Shown here: positions 17,318-26,625 of the stretch, one piece after another
How positions within the stretch are numbered: position 1 is the stretch's first letter
Layout of the letters: each line of letters starts with the position of its first letter
Source: an uncultured Succinivibrio sp.
GTDB lineage: Bacteria; Pseudomonadota; Gammaproteobacteria; Enterobacterales; Succinivibrionaceae
Reading direction: 5' to 3'
DNA length: 64,000 bases
NCBI GenBank assembly: GCA_934218695.1
Contig: CAKQDA010000009.1
Span: 22,796-86,795, forward strand
Notes under the pieces: model-generated
Databases searched by the model: none
What the model saw: only the letters and a program-made list of their open reading frames with translations
What the model was told of the DNA's origin: nothing
Program-made: the position numbers and the translations under genes

Positions 17318-20014
17318 TTAGCTGCTTTTCTTTTTAACAGTCTTCCTTGCGGATGTTTTCTTTACAGTTGTCTTTTTTGTAGCTGTCTTTCTGGTAGCAG
17401 ATTTCTTTGCAGCTGATTTAACAGGCTCCTGAACCTCCCACTTCCTGTCGTCCTCATTATAGAAAGCAACGAAAGATGTAGGTTTACCTTCTCTGTCAAC
17501 TGACATGATGTACTGCTTTTTAGACTTACGGCTGAATCTTACCTCTGTCTCATTGCCATCATTATCATAGGCTGGTGCATCAGCTAAATAATAGAACTTT
17601 GGTGAGAGCTTATCTCGGTGATTTAACAGTTCTATTACCTTAGGAGGCCTTGTTTCACGAACTTTTGGAAAATTATGAGCCGCCAGGAACAGGCCAGCTG
17701 CACCATCACGCAGAACATAATGAGAACCTTCAGTCTTACATAATAAATCAGGCATATCGACAGGATCTTCACGTGGAGGAGCAACCTGACCATTTTTCAG
17801 GATTTTTCTTGTATTACCGCATTCCTTATTGGTACATGCCATATACTTACCAAAACGGCCTTCCTTTAAGACCATGGTATGGCCGCACTTTTCACAAGGT
17901 ATCTCAGGTCCCTTTTCAATTTCTGAATCAAATTTACCTGTCTCCAGCAGATAACCACCACAGTTAGGTGTAGAGCAAAGATGAAGCTTATGAGTTTCAT
18001 CTATAATGTAGGTATCCATTACAGAATGACACTTACTGCAGCGAGGACGCGAGCGCAGGATGTTTGCCTCTTCCTCGTCCGTCAGATTCTTAGAATTCAG
18101 AGCAGCTATATCAAGAGCACGCAGATTTAAAGTCTTATGACATCTGTCTGCAGCCTTTACATCCCTGTCATAATAACCTAAACATGACAGGAACATACCT
18201 GTCTTGCCAGACTGAACTGCCATATGATATTTACCGCACTCAGGACAGGTAAGTTCTTTAATCTCCAGAGGCTTGTTTTCAGGCATACCGCCATCATCTG
18301 CTGACTTTGTAGCCTTTTCAAGTTCAACTTCAAAAGACTTGTAAAAATTATCAAGACTCGCAAGCCAGTTCTGCTTGCCCTCAGCAATCTCATCAAGATT
18401 ATTTTCCATTGATGCTGTAAAGTTCTTGTCCATAAGATCTTTAAAGCTGAAACGAAGTCTGTCTGTTACAATTTCCCCCATTCTTTCAGCATAGAATCTA
18501 CCATGGTTAATGGTTACATATCCTCGTTCTTGAATTGTTGAAATAATTGATGCATAAGTGGATGGTCTGCCAATTCCATCCTTTTCAAGCTCTTTAACAA
18601 GACTTGCTTCAGAGAAACGTGCAGGAGGTTGTGTAAAGTGCTGTGACGGCAGTAATTCCAAAACACGAAGAGATTCTCCTTCCTTTAATTCAGGGAGAAG
18701 AACTTCCTCATTCTTGTTAAAGTTATATACTCTCTTAAAACCGTCAAATGTAACGTGCTTTCCAGATACTCTGAATGTATATCCACCGGCATCTACAGAT
18801 ACACTGGTGGTCTCATATTCCTGAGGTGTCATCTGGGAAGCCAGATATCTAGCCTTTATAAGTTCAAACAGCCTCTGACCGTCTCTGTCAATATGGGCAG
18901 GGAGAGGATCTAGAGGATGTGAGGGCCGAATAGCTTCATGAGCTTCCTGAGCAGATTCTTTTGACTTATAGTAATTTGGCTTTTCAGGAACGTATCTGTC
19001 ACCAAAATTTCTTGAAATGATATCTCTTGCTGCAGCAATTGCCTCTGCTGAAAGATTTACACTGTCAGTACGCATATAGGTGATAAGACCCTGCTCATAC
19101 AGATGCTGAGCTACCGTCATGGTTCTGCGAACAGAAAAGCCTAACTTCTGATTTGCAACCTGCTGCAGAGTTGAGGTTGTAAAAGGAGGCAGAGCTGACT
19201 GTCTGCCCTTCTTGGTTTCAATTTTTGATACAACAAAAGGTACGGTCTTTAAGTAATCAAGAATTGAATTTGCCTCGTCCTTATTGCGGATCTCAACTTT
19301 CCTGCCATTTTTTGAGGTTAAAGCAAGCTTCAGGCTCTCACCAGAGTGGTTTTCAGTTATTGCATCGATATTCCAGTACTCTTCTGGGATAAAAGCCTTA
19401 ATCTCACGTTCTCTGTCAACAATAAGCTCTACTGCAACAGACTGAACTCTACCTGCAGAAAGACCGCGGGCAACCTTTTTCCAAAGAAGAGGCGAAACCA
19501 TAAAACCCACAACTCGGTCAAGGAAACGACGCGTCTGCTGGGCATTGACCAAATCCATGTTGATACGCCCTGGATTTTCAAAAGCCTTAGAGATGGCTGC
19601 CTTGGTGATCTCTGGATATTTTACTCTTAAATACTTGTCATCCTTTCCACCTAAAACTTCCCTTAAATGCCAGGCAATCGCCTCTCCCTCTCTATCCAAA
19701 TCGGTTGCGAGGTAAACCTTATCAGCTTCTTTTGACAGCTTTTTAAGTTCTGAAACAACTTTCAGCTTGTCTGGCATGATGGCATAGTTGGCTTTCCAGT
19801 GATTATTCGGATCAATACCCATGTTTCTGACTAAGGTCTCTTCTTTAGTCAGCTTCACCTTTTTTCCATTAGCAGTTTCTGTTTTAGAGGAAGAACCGTT
19901 GGCCAGATCTCTGATATGGCCTACACTTGCGCGAACTACATAATCGTCGCCTAAATAGCGATTGATGATAGTTGCCTTAGATGGAGACTCCACGATTACC
20001 AACGATTTACCCAT
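17318..20014 (-). CDS. topA: DNA topoisomerase I
   Basis: Type IA topoisomerase that relaxes negative supercoils. The 898-residue product starts with the TOPRIM motif LVIVESPSKA, has DREGEAIAWH metal-binding residues, and the active-site Tyr at residue 313 in TYMRTDS. Three C-terminal zinc ribbons follow (CPECGKY, CSKCHSV, CEKCGHT with their distal cysteine pairs), then a Lys/Ala/Thr-rich basic tail of about 35 residues. It is 17 bp downstream of sohB on the same strand and probably cotranscribed with it, and it converges closely on the ExoI-like gene with only 11 bp between stops. Confidence 0.97.
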   Translation of the reverse strand: MGKSLVIVESPSKATIINRYLGDDYVVRASVGHIRDLANGSSSKTETANGKKVKLTKEETLVRNMGIDPNNHWKANYAIMPDKLKVVSELKKLSKEADKVYLATDLDREGEAIAWHLREVLGGKDDKYLRVKYPEITKAAISKAFENPGRINMDLVNAQQTRRFLDRVVGFMVSPLLWKKVARGLSAGRVQSVAVELIVDREREIKAFIPEEYWNIDAITENHSGESLKLALTSKNGRKVEIRNKDEANSILDYLKTVPFVVSKIETKKGRQSALPPFTTSTLQQVANQKLGFSVRRTMTVAQHLYEQGLITYMRTDSVNLSAEAIAAARDIISRNFGDRYVPEKPNYYKSKESAQEAHEAIRPSHPLDPLPAHIDRDGQRLFELIKARYLASQMTPQEYETTSVSVDAGGYTFRVSGKHVTFDGFKRVYNFNKNEEVLLPELKEGESLRVLELLPSQHFTQPPARFSEASLVKELEKDGIGRPSTYASIISTIQERGYVTINHGRFYAERMGEIVTDRLRFSFKDLMDKNFTASMENNLDEIAEGKQNWLASLDNFYKSFEVELEKATKSADDGGMPENKPLEIKELTCPECGKYHMAVQSGKTGMFLSCLGYYDRDVKAADRCHKTLNLRALDIAALNSKNLTDEEEANILRSRPRCSKCHSVMDTYIIDETHKLHLCSTPNCGGYLLETGKFDSEIEKGPEIPCEKCGHTMVLKEGRFGKYMACTNKECGNTRKILKNGQVAPPREDPVDMPDLLCKTEGSHYVLRDGAAGLFLAAHNFPKVRETRPPKVIELLNHRDKLSPKFYYLADAPAYDNDGNETEVRFSRKSKKQYIMSVDREGKPTSFVAFYNEDDRKWEVQEPVKSAAKKSATRKTATKKTTVKKTSARKTVKKKSS

Positions 20015-20031
20015 TGTAAAATCCTTTTCTC

Positions 20032-21153
20032 TTAAAAACGGTCTGTTTCTTTCTCAAGAATAGTATCCTGAACTTCCTTTTTTATTGCTGAAGTCCAGGT
20101 TCTGACCATAAAAAACTTTTTAATGATATCTACTAATGACTTCTTTTCTTCATACTCAATGCTAATCTTTATAGCACAAACTTTTGTAAATTCTACTGTT
20201 TTCTGTAAATAAGCATCAAAAGTGTCAATTTCGTCAACTAAACCACGCTCAATGGCATCACTTGCAAGCCAGAATTCACCAGTTGCAAACTGTTCTACAT
20301 CCATATTAGGGCGATATTTTGCAACAACAGCTTTAAATCTCTCATGGATCATTGAAAGCTCCTGGCGGAACTTTTCTCTTCCTTCAGAAGTGTTCTCACC
20401 AAACACTGTTAATGTACGCTTATATTTACCGGCAGTTATCTGTTCATATTCAATATCATGTTTCTTTAAGACTTTATTAAAGTTTGGCACCTGTGCTACA
20501 ACACCGATGGAACCTACATAGGAGAAAGGTGCAGCCACTATCTTCTGAGCCACACATGACATTAAATAACCGCCTGAAGCTGCTACATTGTCAACACAAA
20601 CAGTTAAGTGAATCCCTTTTGCTCTTACTCTTTCAAGTGAGCTTGCACAGAGACCATATCCGTTTACAACTCCACCAGGTGACTCGAGATTAATGATTAA
20701 CTCATCCTTATCTGTCGCTACATCCAGAACCACGTTAATCTCTTTAATGAAGTCATCCTGGGAGCTTGCTTTTGGATCACCGTAAAAATCAATTACAAAC
20801 AACTTTTCAGGACAGAATCTGCCATTCTCTTCGGCCTGTTTTATTTTTTCCTTTAAAGCTTTTTCTTTTTGTTCAGGATCTTTCTTTTCATCCTTGGACT
20901 TCTGTTTTAAAAATGCCTTTTTTTCTTTCGCTGTTTTAGAACAGTCTGCCTCGAAAATGGCATCTTCAATTTCCTGTCTGCGATCTTTAAATTCTTTTTT
21001 CAGATCAGTAAACTTCAGTTTTTCATCATTATCCTTTTTTACTGATTTTATCCCCTTTACAGCCAGTAAAAGAATAACAAGTCCAAAAACAATGAGGAGG
21101 ACTGTAACGGCAAGTTTGCTTGAATACAGTGCCAGAGAATATAGAAATTCCAT
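20032..21153 (-). CDS. sohB: Inner-membrane serine peptidase SohB (S49 family)
   Basis: 373 residues with one N-terminal membrane segment (about residues 8-30), a Lys/Glu-rich linker (about 40-110), and a single S49 protease domain. The nucleophile Ser is in NVAASGGYLM and the catalytic Lys is expected in the region after YVGSIGVVAQ, GKYKRTLTVFGE being characteristic of SohB rather than SppA. The domain is predicted to face the periplasm. In gammaproteobacteria sohB often neighbours topA, as here. Confidence 0.92.
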   Translation of the reverse strand: MEFLYSLALYSSKLAVTVLLIVFGLVILLLAVKGIKSVKKDNDEKLKFTDLKKEFKDRRQEIEDAIFEADCSKTAKEKKAFLKQKSKDEKKDPEQKEKALKEKIKQAEENGRFCPEKLFVIDFYGDPKASSQDDFIKEINVVLDVATDKDELIINLESPGGVVNGYGLCASSLERVRAKGIHLTVCVDNVAASGGYLMSCVAQKIVAAPFSYVGSIGVVAQVPNFNKVLKKHDIEYEQITAGKYKRTLTVFGENTSEGREKFRQELSMIHERFKAVVAKYRPNMDVEQFATGEFWLASDAIERGLVDEIDTFDAYLQKTVEFTKVCAIKISIEYEEKKSLVDIIKKFFMVRTWTSAIKKEVQDTILEKETDRF

Positions 21154-21201
21154 TATTATCCTTAATTCAATCTGATTTTCTGTTCTTTAGTAAAGTAACG
21201 C

Positions 21202-22086
21202 TCAGTCTTGTGACTGGCTGTTTTTATTGACATATTCAGTACCTTCAGAAGTAAGTTTGATACCATCCTCTGTCATTTCTATCAGTCTTAATCTGTACAG
21301 ATTGCCAACAGCCTTTTTAAATTTACCTTTTGACATATGAAGGTAATCCTCAATATCCTGAGGATCTGATTTATCATTAAAAGCCAGAAATCCGTTTGAG
21401 GTTTTTAATATTCTCAAAAGCAGAGATGCAGCATGCTCTATACCAGAAAGGCCTGGTTCCTGCAGTGAAACATCAAGCTTGCCGTCTTCTCTTATCTTGA
21501 TAATGTAACCGTCTAGTCTCTTGCCTATTCTGACAGGTGTTTTAACATCAGATTTGTATAAAAGACCATATACAGAATCATTAACCACCATTCTGTAACC
21601 TAATGGTGTATGAGACACAGCCACAACAGTCACACGCTGTCCAACTTTAAACTCGCCATTTTTGGAGGTATCACGTATGTAGGAATTATATCGCTGTGTA
21701 CCAAAGAGTCGCCCCTGTTCATCCATAGTAACCAGGATGAGAACTGACATTCCTACCTCAAAGGAAGATCTCTGCTCTGAAACAGGGACCACCAGCTCTT
21801 TAGGAATGCCTAAATCCATATATACAGTGCCACAGTCTATTGAAGTAACAGTAAGTCGACCTACCATTCCCACTTCAAGATAAGGGTGTCTAGCAGTGGC
21901 TAAAACACGGCCTGAATCTTTATATAGAAATACTCTGAGCATATCACCAGTTTTAAGATCTTTAGGCAACTGCTTGTGAGGAACAAACAGATCACCAAAA
22001 GCACCTGCATCGACAAAAGCGCCCTGATCGGTGATATCAACAACCCTGCGCTCTATCATATGGCCTAAACAAAGATTATCAGACAT
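21202..22086 (-). CDS. S1-domain RNA-binding protein of the CvfB/YitL family
   Basis: 294 residues. An N-terminal S1-like fold (RVVDITDQGAFVDAG ... GDLFVPHKQL) is followed by further OB-like S1 repeats (VTSIDCGTVYMDLGIPKELV and YIRDTSKNGEFKVGQRV) and a C-terminal winged helix (MSKGKFKKAVGNLYR). This matches the CvfB family, RNA-binding proteins with regulatory effects in Firmicutes; the role in proteobacteria is not clear. It lies in the same direction as sohB with a 48-bp gap, so it may be part of the same transcript. Confidence 0.85.
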   Translation of the reverse strand: MSDNLCLGHMIERRVVDITDQGAFVDAGAFGDLFVPHKQLPKDLKTGDMLRVFLYKDSGRVLATARHPYLEVGMVGRLTVTSIDCGTVYMDLGIPKELVVPVSEQRSSFEVGMSVLILVTMDEQGRLFGTQRYNSYIRDTSKNGEFKVGQRVTVVAVSHTPLGYRMVVNDSVYGLLYKSDVKTPVRIGKRLDGYIIKIREDGKLDVSLQEPGLSGIEHAASLLLRILKTSNGFLAFNDKSDPQDIEDYLHMSKGKFKKAVGNLYRLRLIEMTEDGIKLTSEGTEYVNKNSQSQD

Positions 22087-22125
22087 GTATTTTATTCCTT
22101 TAACATATATCTCTATTCAATATAT

Positions 22126-22160
22126 GAAAAAAGCCACTCTCTTTGCAAGAATGGCTTTTA
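22126..22160 (-). terminator. Rho-independent terminator of rplY
   Basis: On the minus strand AAAAGCCATTCT pairs with AGAGTGGCTTTTTT around a short loop and ends in a T-run. It separates rplY from the downstream S1-domain gene. Confidence 0.85.
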
Positions 22161-22187
22161 TATATCTTACTCAGGTATCAAAAATAA

Positions 22188-22478
22188 TTAGATACGCTGG
22201 AAATCGATGTGTAAGATACGCTCTGAAACTGGGTGGCGCTGAATGTCAACAGGCTTAACCTTGATTGACTTGCCGTCTAAATTGAGTTCAACTTCCTTGT
22301 AGAACTCATCCTTTAAAGAAGCAGTGATAACTTTCTTCTCATCTAAGGTAATTGATAAAGCTTCTTTGCCTTCACCGATGATGATAGCAGGAGTCTTAAA
22401 CTCACGACGTAGGCGGCGGCTCGCACCTCTTCCCAAGTCAGTACGTGAAGTAGCATCTAAAGTAATTGCCATTTTCAT
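22188..22478 (-). CDS. rplY: 50S ribosomal protein L25
   Basis: The 96-residue short form that binds 5S rRNA, as in enterobacteria, without the C-terminal CTC domain. Signatures are RTDLGRGASRRLR (residues 12-24), PAIIIGEGKEALSITLD and the terminal VSERILHIDFQRI. Monocistronic between its own promoter and terminator. Confidence 0.95.
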   Translation of the reverse strand: MKMAITLDATSRTDLGRGASRRLRREFKTPAIIIGEGKEALSITLDEKKVITASLKDEFYKEVELNLDGKSIKVKPVDIQRHPVSERILHIDFQRI

Positions 22479-22780
22479 GTTTCCTATAAAATATTAAAAG
22501 ATAACTGTGTAATGCGACCATAAACACAGCGGGCATTAGTATACATGAATTCTTTAAAAATTCAAGTTGTAAATCACATTCTCTCAACACTGTTAAACTC
22601 TTGAATGTTTTGAATGGATTTGTTAACTTTCAGATTGTATCTTGAAACTTTTTTTTATAACATTTCGAGTAATTGTGAATTCATACCATGAAATATTTGC
22701 AGGCATACTGTATTTTATCAGAGTTGCTTCATTGTCTGAAACACATACCAGGTTAGTTAAAAATAATTAAGAGAATCAGT
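22479..22780. other. Intergenic region between rplY and the dCMP deaminase gene
   Basis: 302 bp of divergent leader sequence. It contains the rplY promoter described separately. No open frame or RNA gene was recognised, and no clear promoter for the rightward gene could be fixed. Confidence 0.5.
22538..22565 (-). promoter_or_regulatory. Sigma-70 promoter of rplY
   Basis: On the minus strand TTGAAT (22560-22565) and TATACT (22538-22543) are separated by 16 bp, and the -10 lies 60 bp upstream of the L25 start codon. Confidence 0.6.
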
Positions 22781-23290
22781 ATGATCGAGTATATCCGTCC
22801 TTCAAAAGATCAGTCATTTATGGAAATTGCTGTCGCAGTATCTATGCGTTCAACCTGTCTGCGCAGACGCTATGGAGCGGTTATTGTGTCTAAGGATGGA
22901 AGAATTGTATCAACAGGATACAATGGAGCCCCCCGTCACAGAGCAAACTGCGTGGATTTAAAGGAATGCCTGAGAGAAAAATGTCAGATAAAACCAGGTA
23001 CCCACTATGAGCTGTGCAGGGCTGTTCACGCTGAAGCCAACGCCATCATTAACGGAAACCCTCTGGATATTGTGGGAGGCACACTGTATCTGGCAGGAAC
23101 TGATGCTGCCACCAACAGCAGAACCAGACAGATGAGACCCTGCTCCATGTGTCAGAGACTGATTCTGAATGCTCAGATTGCAAAAGTTGTTATGAGAGAT
23201 GTTGACGGCAATCTTGTATACTCGGATCCTCTGACATGGGAAGACGATTTACCAGAGAGAATAGCAAAAGAGTTAGGACAAACTCTGTAA
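22781..23290 (+). CDS. dCMP deaminase family protein
   Basis: Zinc-dependent deaminase of 169 residues, likely converting dCMP to dUMP for dTMP supply. The zinc site is complete: His/Glu in VHAEANAI and the two Cys in PCSMCQ. The N-terminal CLRRRYGAVIVSKDGRIVSTGYNGAPRH is the ComEB/dCMP deaminase type. Start ATG has weak Shine-Dalgarno-like sequence (AAGAGAA) before it. It stands alone and converges on the aldo/keto reductase gene. Confidence 0.88.
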   Translation: MIEYIRPSKDQSFMEIAVAVSMRSTCLRRRYGAVIVSKDGRIVSTGYNGAPRHRANCVDLKECLREKCQIKPGTHYELCRAVHAEANAIINGNPLDIVGGTLYLAGTDAATNSRTRQMRPCSMCQRLILNAQIAKVVMRDVDGNLVYSDPLTWEDDLPERIAKELGQTL

Positions 23291-23317
23291 TACAACCTTC
23301 TGAAATAACGCTTAAAA

Positions 23318-24193
23318 TTAAAGATCAGACTCCTCTACTATCTTAGGATACATGGCTTTTGGTCTTTCATCTATCTTGTCAGGATCATAGTTACGTCTGT
23401 CATTGCAGTTCATATCCGATATGGTTTCAAGATCAGAATTTGAGATATCAAAGCTGTAAAGTTCACTGTTCTGAATAAGTTTTTCCCTGGTGTTTGCCTT
23501 TGGAATGGCAATAATTCCCCTCTGTATGCACCAGCGTAGCAGGATCTGTGAAGGGGCTGCCTTGTAAAAGTCACGCATACAGATAAGTCTTGGATCATCA
23601 AGAATAAGTCGTCCTTCTGATCCTAATGGAGAATAAGCTTCTACTGCAATCTTCTTACGACGGCACCATCCCATAAGCTCTTCTTCAGTATTTAGAGGAT
23701 GGATCTCAGTCTGATTTATCTGAGGGACAACTGTAGCTCCGTGTTCAAAGAGACTTTCAATATGGTGAATTTTAAAGTTGCTAACTCCAATTGCTCTGCA
23801 CAGACCTTCCTTTTGAAGTTTTTCAAGTTCAAGATAGGCTTTTTCATAGCCCTTAACAGGCCAGTGTATGAGGTACAGATCAGCATAGTCAAGCCCCAAT
23901 CTATTTAAAGAATCAAGTAAAGCCTGTCTTGGATTTTCAAAATCAGTAACCCAAAGTTTTGTAGTCACAAAAATCTCATTTCGAGGGATCCCCGAGTCAC
24001 GAACAGCTTTTCCTACAGTTTTTTCATTGCAGTAAATACGAGCCGTATCAATAAGACGATATCCAATATCCAGAGCATCCCTTACAGTCTGATAGGTTTC
24101 CTCACAGCCTTTCATCTTGTAAACACGTAAACCTAAAAGAGGCATCTTAACGTCATTGTTTAAGTTGACTGTAGACTTTAAGCTAAGTTCCAT
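23318..24193 (-). CDS. Aldo/keto reductase
   Basis: 291-residue NADPH-dependent carbonyl reductase of the AKR5/DkgA-like type. The catalytic tetrad is visible: Asp in LIDTAR, Tyr in IYCNE, Lys in TTKLW and His in LIHWP; the cofactor region IPKANTREKLIQN is near the C-terminus. It starts 9 bp after the end of dusA on the same strand, so the two are probably cotranscribed. Substrate cannot be deduced. Confidence 0.9.
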   Translation of the reverse strand: MELSLKSTVNLNNDVKMPLLGLRVYKMKGCEETYQTVRDALDIGYRLIDTARIYCNEKTVGKAVRDSGIPRNEIFVTTKLWVTDFENPRQALLDSLNRLGLDYADLYLIHWPVKGYEKAYLELEKLQKEGLCRAIGVSNFKIHHIESLFEHGATVVPQINQTEIHPLNTEEELMGWCRRKKIAVEAYSPLGSEGRLILDDPRLICMRDFYKAAPSQILLRWCIQRGIIAIPKANTREKLIQNSELYSFDISNSDLETISDMNCNDRRNYDPDKIDERPKAMYPKIVEESDL

Positions 24194-24202
24194 ATCATTC
24201 TC

Positions 24203-25192
24203 CTAAGCTTCCTTCATGCGTTTGTAAGCTTCTCTAAAGACTTCAGGACCGGCCCCAAACTCATGCATGTGGCATGACAGGTAATTTCTAAAACGCCTTG
24301 CTCCCTTGCATCCATTAAAGAAGTTTATGACATGATTTCCAAGATAATGAAGCTTATTTCCCTGAGAAACAAACAATTCAGCAAAATCCATGATATTTTC
24401 GAAAAGTTCGTCCCGGGATTTTATCTCCTGTTCTTCACCGTATATCATACTATCTACAAATGCCAATAGATACGGATTGTCCATAATGGCGCGACCGAGC
24501 ATCACACCTTCAACATGTTTTAACTGTTCTATGCAGTCTTCAATCGTAAGAATGCCTCCATTGATGGTGATGGAGAGATCAGGAAAATCTTCCTTTAAAG
24601 CGTAAACTCTCTGATAATCAAGAGGAGGTACAGAGCGGTTTTCTTTAGGAGACAGACCGTTTAACCAGGCTTTTCTGGCATGTAGAATGATATGTCTTGA
24701 GCCTGTTACGTAAACAGATGACACTATTTTTTTTGTATATTCAAAATCATCAAGATCATCAACACCGATTCTGGTTTTAACTGTCACAGGAATATCAACT
24801 GCATCCTGCATAGCTTTCAAACAGTCAGTTATGATCTGCGGTGTTTTCATCAGGATTGCACCAAATGATCCAGACTGAACTTTGTCAGATGGACAGCCAC
24901 AGTTTAAATTGATGGCACTGTAACCGAATTTAGTTGCAATTCTGCAGGCCTGAGCCAGAACTTTAGGATCTGATCCACCTAGTTGCAGAGTACATGGATT
25001 TTCTGTTTGAGGATCCTGCTCAATCAGGTGTTCCTTGCCATGAGTTACAGCCTGAGCTGCAACCATTTCGGTGTAAAGCATGGCCCTTTTTGACAGGAGT
25101 CTTGCCATACGCCTGAAAGTACGATTGGTAACGTCAATCATCGGGGCGACAGAGAATCTGTCAGCTACTGTAAATTTTGAGGGTTTGCCCAT
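24203..25192 (-). CDS. dusA: tRNA-dihydrouridine(20/20a) synthase DusA
   Basis: FMN enzyme that reduces uridines 20/20a in the tRNA D-loop. The 329-residue protein has APMIDVTNRTFRRMARL near the N-terminus, the DusA-type TEMVAAQAVTHG, the catalytic Cys in NLNCGCPSDKVQSG, and IHARKAWLNGLSPKENR. Cysteine normally seen a few residues later (FGACLM) is Ile here, but the catalytic Cys of the family is in the GCP motif, which is intact. Confidence 0.94.
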   Translation of the reverse strand: MGKPSKFTVADRFSVAPMIDVTNRTFRRMARLLSKRAMLYTEMVAAQAVTHGKEHLIEQDPQTENPCTLQLGGSDPKVLAQACRIATKFGYSAINLNCGCPSDKVQSGSFGAILMKTPQIITDCLKAMQDAVDIPVTVKTRIGVDDLDDFEYTKKIVSSVYVTGSRHIILHARKAWLNGLSPKENRSVPPLDYQRVYALKEDFPDLSITINGGILTIEDCIEQLKHVEGVMLGRAIMDNPYLLAFVDSMIYGEEQEIKSRDELFENIMDFAELFVSQGNKLHYLGNHVINFFNGCKGARRFRNYLSCHMHEFGAGPEVFREAYKRMKEA

Positions 25193-25202
25193 ATGTGTAA
25201 AA

Positions 25203-25226
25203 CAAAAAAGCGGGCTTATGCCCGCT
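25203..25226 (-). terminator. Rho-independent terminator of the SHMT-like gene
   Basis: On the minus strand AGCGGGC, loop ATAA, GCCCGCT, then a T-tract. It lies between the SHMT-like gene and dusA, so dusA must have its own promoter or rely on readthrough. Confidence 0.88.
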
Positions 25227-25240
25227 GTAACTAAGAAAAA

Positions 25241-26485
25241 TTAATACTCTTTAGCAAATAGATTGCGAACCTCTGGATCCATATACTTCTGCTCAAGATT
25301 TGGAAGTGTTGATGTTAAGGAAACAACAATCTTGTTTACCTTTCTGGCATTCTCATCATCAGGTTTTGACAGATAAACACCAATGGCTCTGCCAAGTTCT
25401 TTCATCTGTTCTGGCTTAATACCGCGTGTGGTGGATGGTAATGAAGAGAAACGGACAGCATCGAACTTAATGTTAGGATTATTGGTCAGAACCTGAGCAA
25501 TTCTTACATGAATGCCAAGATCAGCCAGAAGCTCCTGAGCGCCGCGGGCAGAAATAGCACAGTTCTTGGCATCAATCATGACCAAATGTGATTCAGTTTT
25601 TGAAGAGATGATCTTCATGCCACCTTCAATAAGACCTTCAGCCAGAGCCTTAGCGTTGAGAACAACATCTGAGCAGTATTTTTTAAAGCTTTCGGTTGTC
25701 ATTTCATGGAGTCGTGCAGCAAGTGCAGACAGCTGTGGTGACAGCAGACCATTGTGACCTGCAAGATTCTCTGAACGCTTGATGAGTCCAGAGAGCTCCT
25801 GACGGCACAAAATTACAGCAGCCTGAGGCCCCTGCATAGCACCATGTGTTGAAAAGGTAACAACATCAGCATACTTCATTGGGTTATCAAGCACGCCTGC
25901 AGCTGTCAGACCAGCTGTCTGAGACAGGTCACACCACAGCATAGCGCCATTCTCTTTGGCAATTTTTGACAGACGCTCAAAATCAACATGCAACGGATAG
26001 TTGACAGGAGAGAAAATGATCATCTTTGGCCTGTTCTTCTTGGCTAAAGATTCAATCTCATCCATATTTAATTCCTGACTGTCAGGTTCAATTCCGAAAT
26101 TTACAAATCTGTAGGCTAAATTCTCACTGTTGCAGTGTTCCTTTTTACGCAGGTCAAGGGACATAATCACGTCACCGCGCTGTGTGAGAGCCTTAAATAC
26201 CACTCGTGAAGCAGCCTCAATTGTAATTGTCTTAACGGTTGCAAACGGAGCATCAAATAATTCGCATAAGCGTGAAACAGTAAGTTGCTCTAGGTTATCT
26301 GTTCTTCCTAAAGTTAAAGAACTGGCAGAATTTACAAGCACACTGCCCATGATTGCCGCACATATTGGAGATGTGCTGTTTTCATCGGGAATAAATGAAA
26401 TACTTGCGTGTTGACGCTCTATTTCCTTTACAAAATATGCGTATAAATCTTTATCAAAATTCTTTACAAGCTCAATGGAATTCAT
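25241..26485 (-). CDS. Serine hydroxymethyltransferase-like protein without the PLP lysine
   Basis: 414 residues aligning along the whole length with GlyA. Start at 26485 is chosen because GAGGAG (26492-26497) lies 6 bp upstream; an in-frame ATG at 26503 lacks such a site. Conserved framework includes SFIPDENSTSP, PKMIIFSPVNY, CDLSQTAGLTAAGV and the C-terminal STTRGIKPEQM. The PLP-binding block normally reads THKTLAGPRGG; here it is STHGAMQGPQA, and codon 25841-25843 is GGT (Gly) in place of Lys (residue 215). Other losses: HSGSQAN becomes TIEAAS, the DMAHVAG His becomes Gln, and the N-terminal RYYGG-type motif is gone. The fold seems kept but SHMT chemistry does not. The frame is intact, with its own RBS and terminator, suggesting it is expressed. 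Confidence 0.85.
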   Translation of the reverse strand: MNSIELVKNFDKDLYAYFVKEIERQHASISFIPDENSTSPICAAIMGSVLVNSASSLTLGRTDNLEQLTVSRLCELFDAPFATVKTITIEAASRVVFKALTQRGDVIMSLDLRKKEHCNSENLAYRFVNFGIEPDSQELNMDEIESLAKKNRPKMIIFSPVNYPLHVDFERLSKIAKENGAMLWCDLSQTAGLTAAGVLDNPMKYADVVTFSTHGAMQGPQAAVILCRQELSGLIKRSENLAGHNGLLSPQLSALAARLHEMTTESFKKYCSDVVLNAKALAEGLIEGGMKIISSKTESHLVMIDAKNCAISARGAQELLADLGIHVRIAQVLTNNPNIKFDAVRFSSLPSTTRGIKPEQMKELGRAIGVYLSKPDDENARKVNKIVVSLTSTLPNLEQKYMDPEVRNLFAKEY

Positions 26486-26625
26486 TATCAACTCCTCATC
26501 CAAAATAGCTATTGAATTATATCAAAATTTTTGATTATTGCTATTTTATGAACTGTTTATTATTACATTATGTTAGTGTTTAAGCCTATTTTGATGTCCT
26601 TTCACAGAAACTTAAAATAAAGCTG

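Noticed and set aside
17650..19630. Plus-strand frames across topA
   Set aside because: They are antisense shadows of a well-conserved essential gene, with no start signals of their own.
24203..25192. DusA as another catalytically dead enzyme because FGACLM reads FGAILM
   Set aside because: The catalytic Cys of the Dus family is in the GCP motif (NLNCGCPS here), which is present; that later Cys is not conserved in active homologues.
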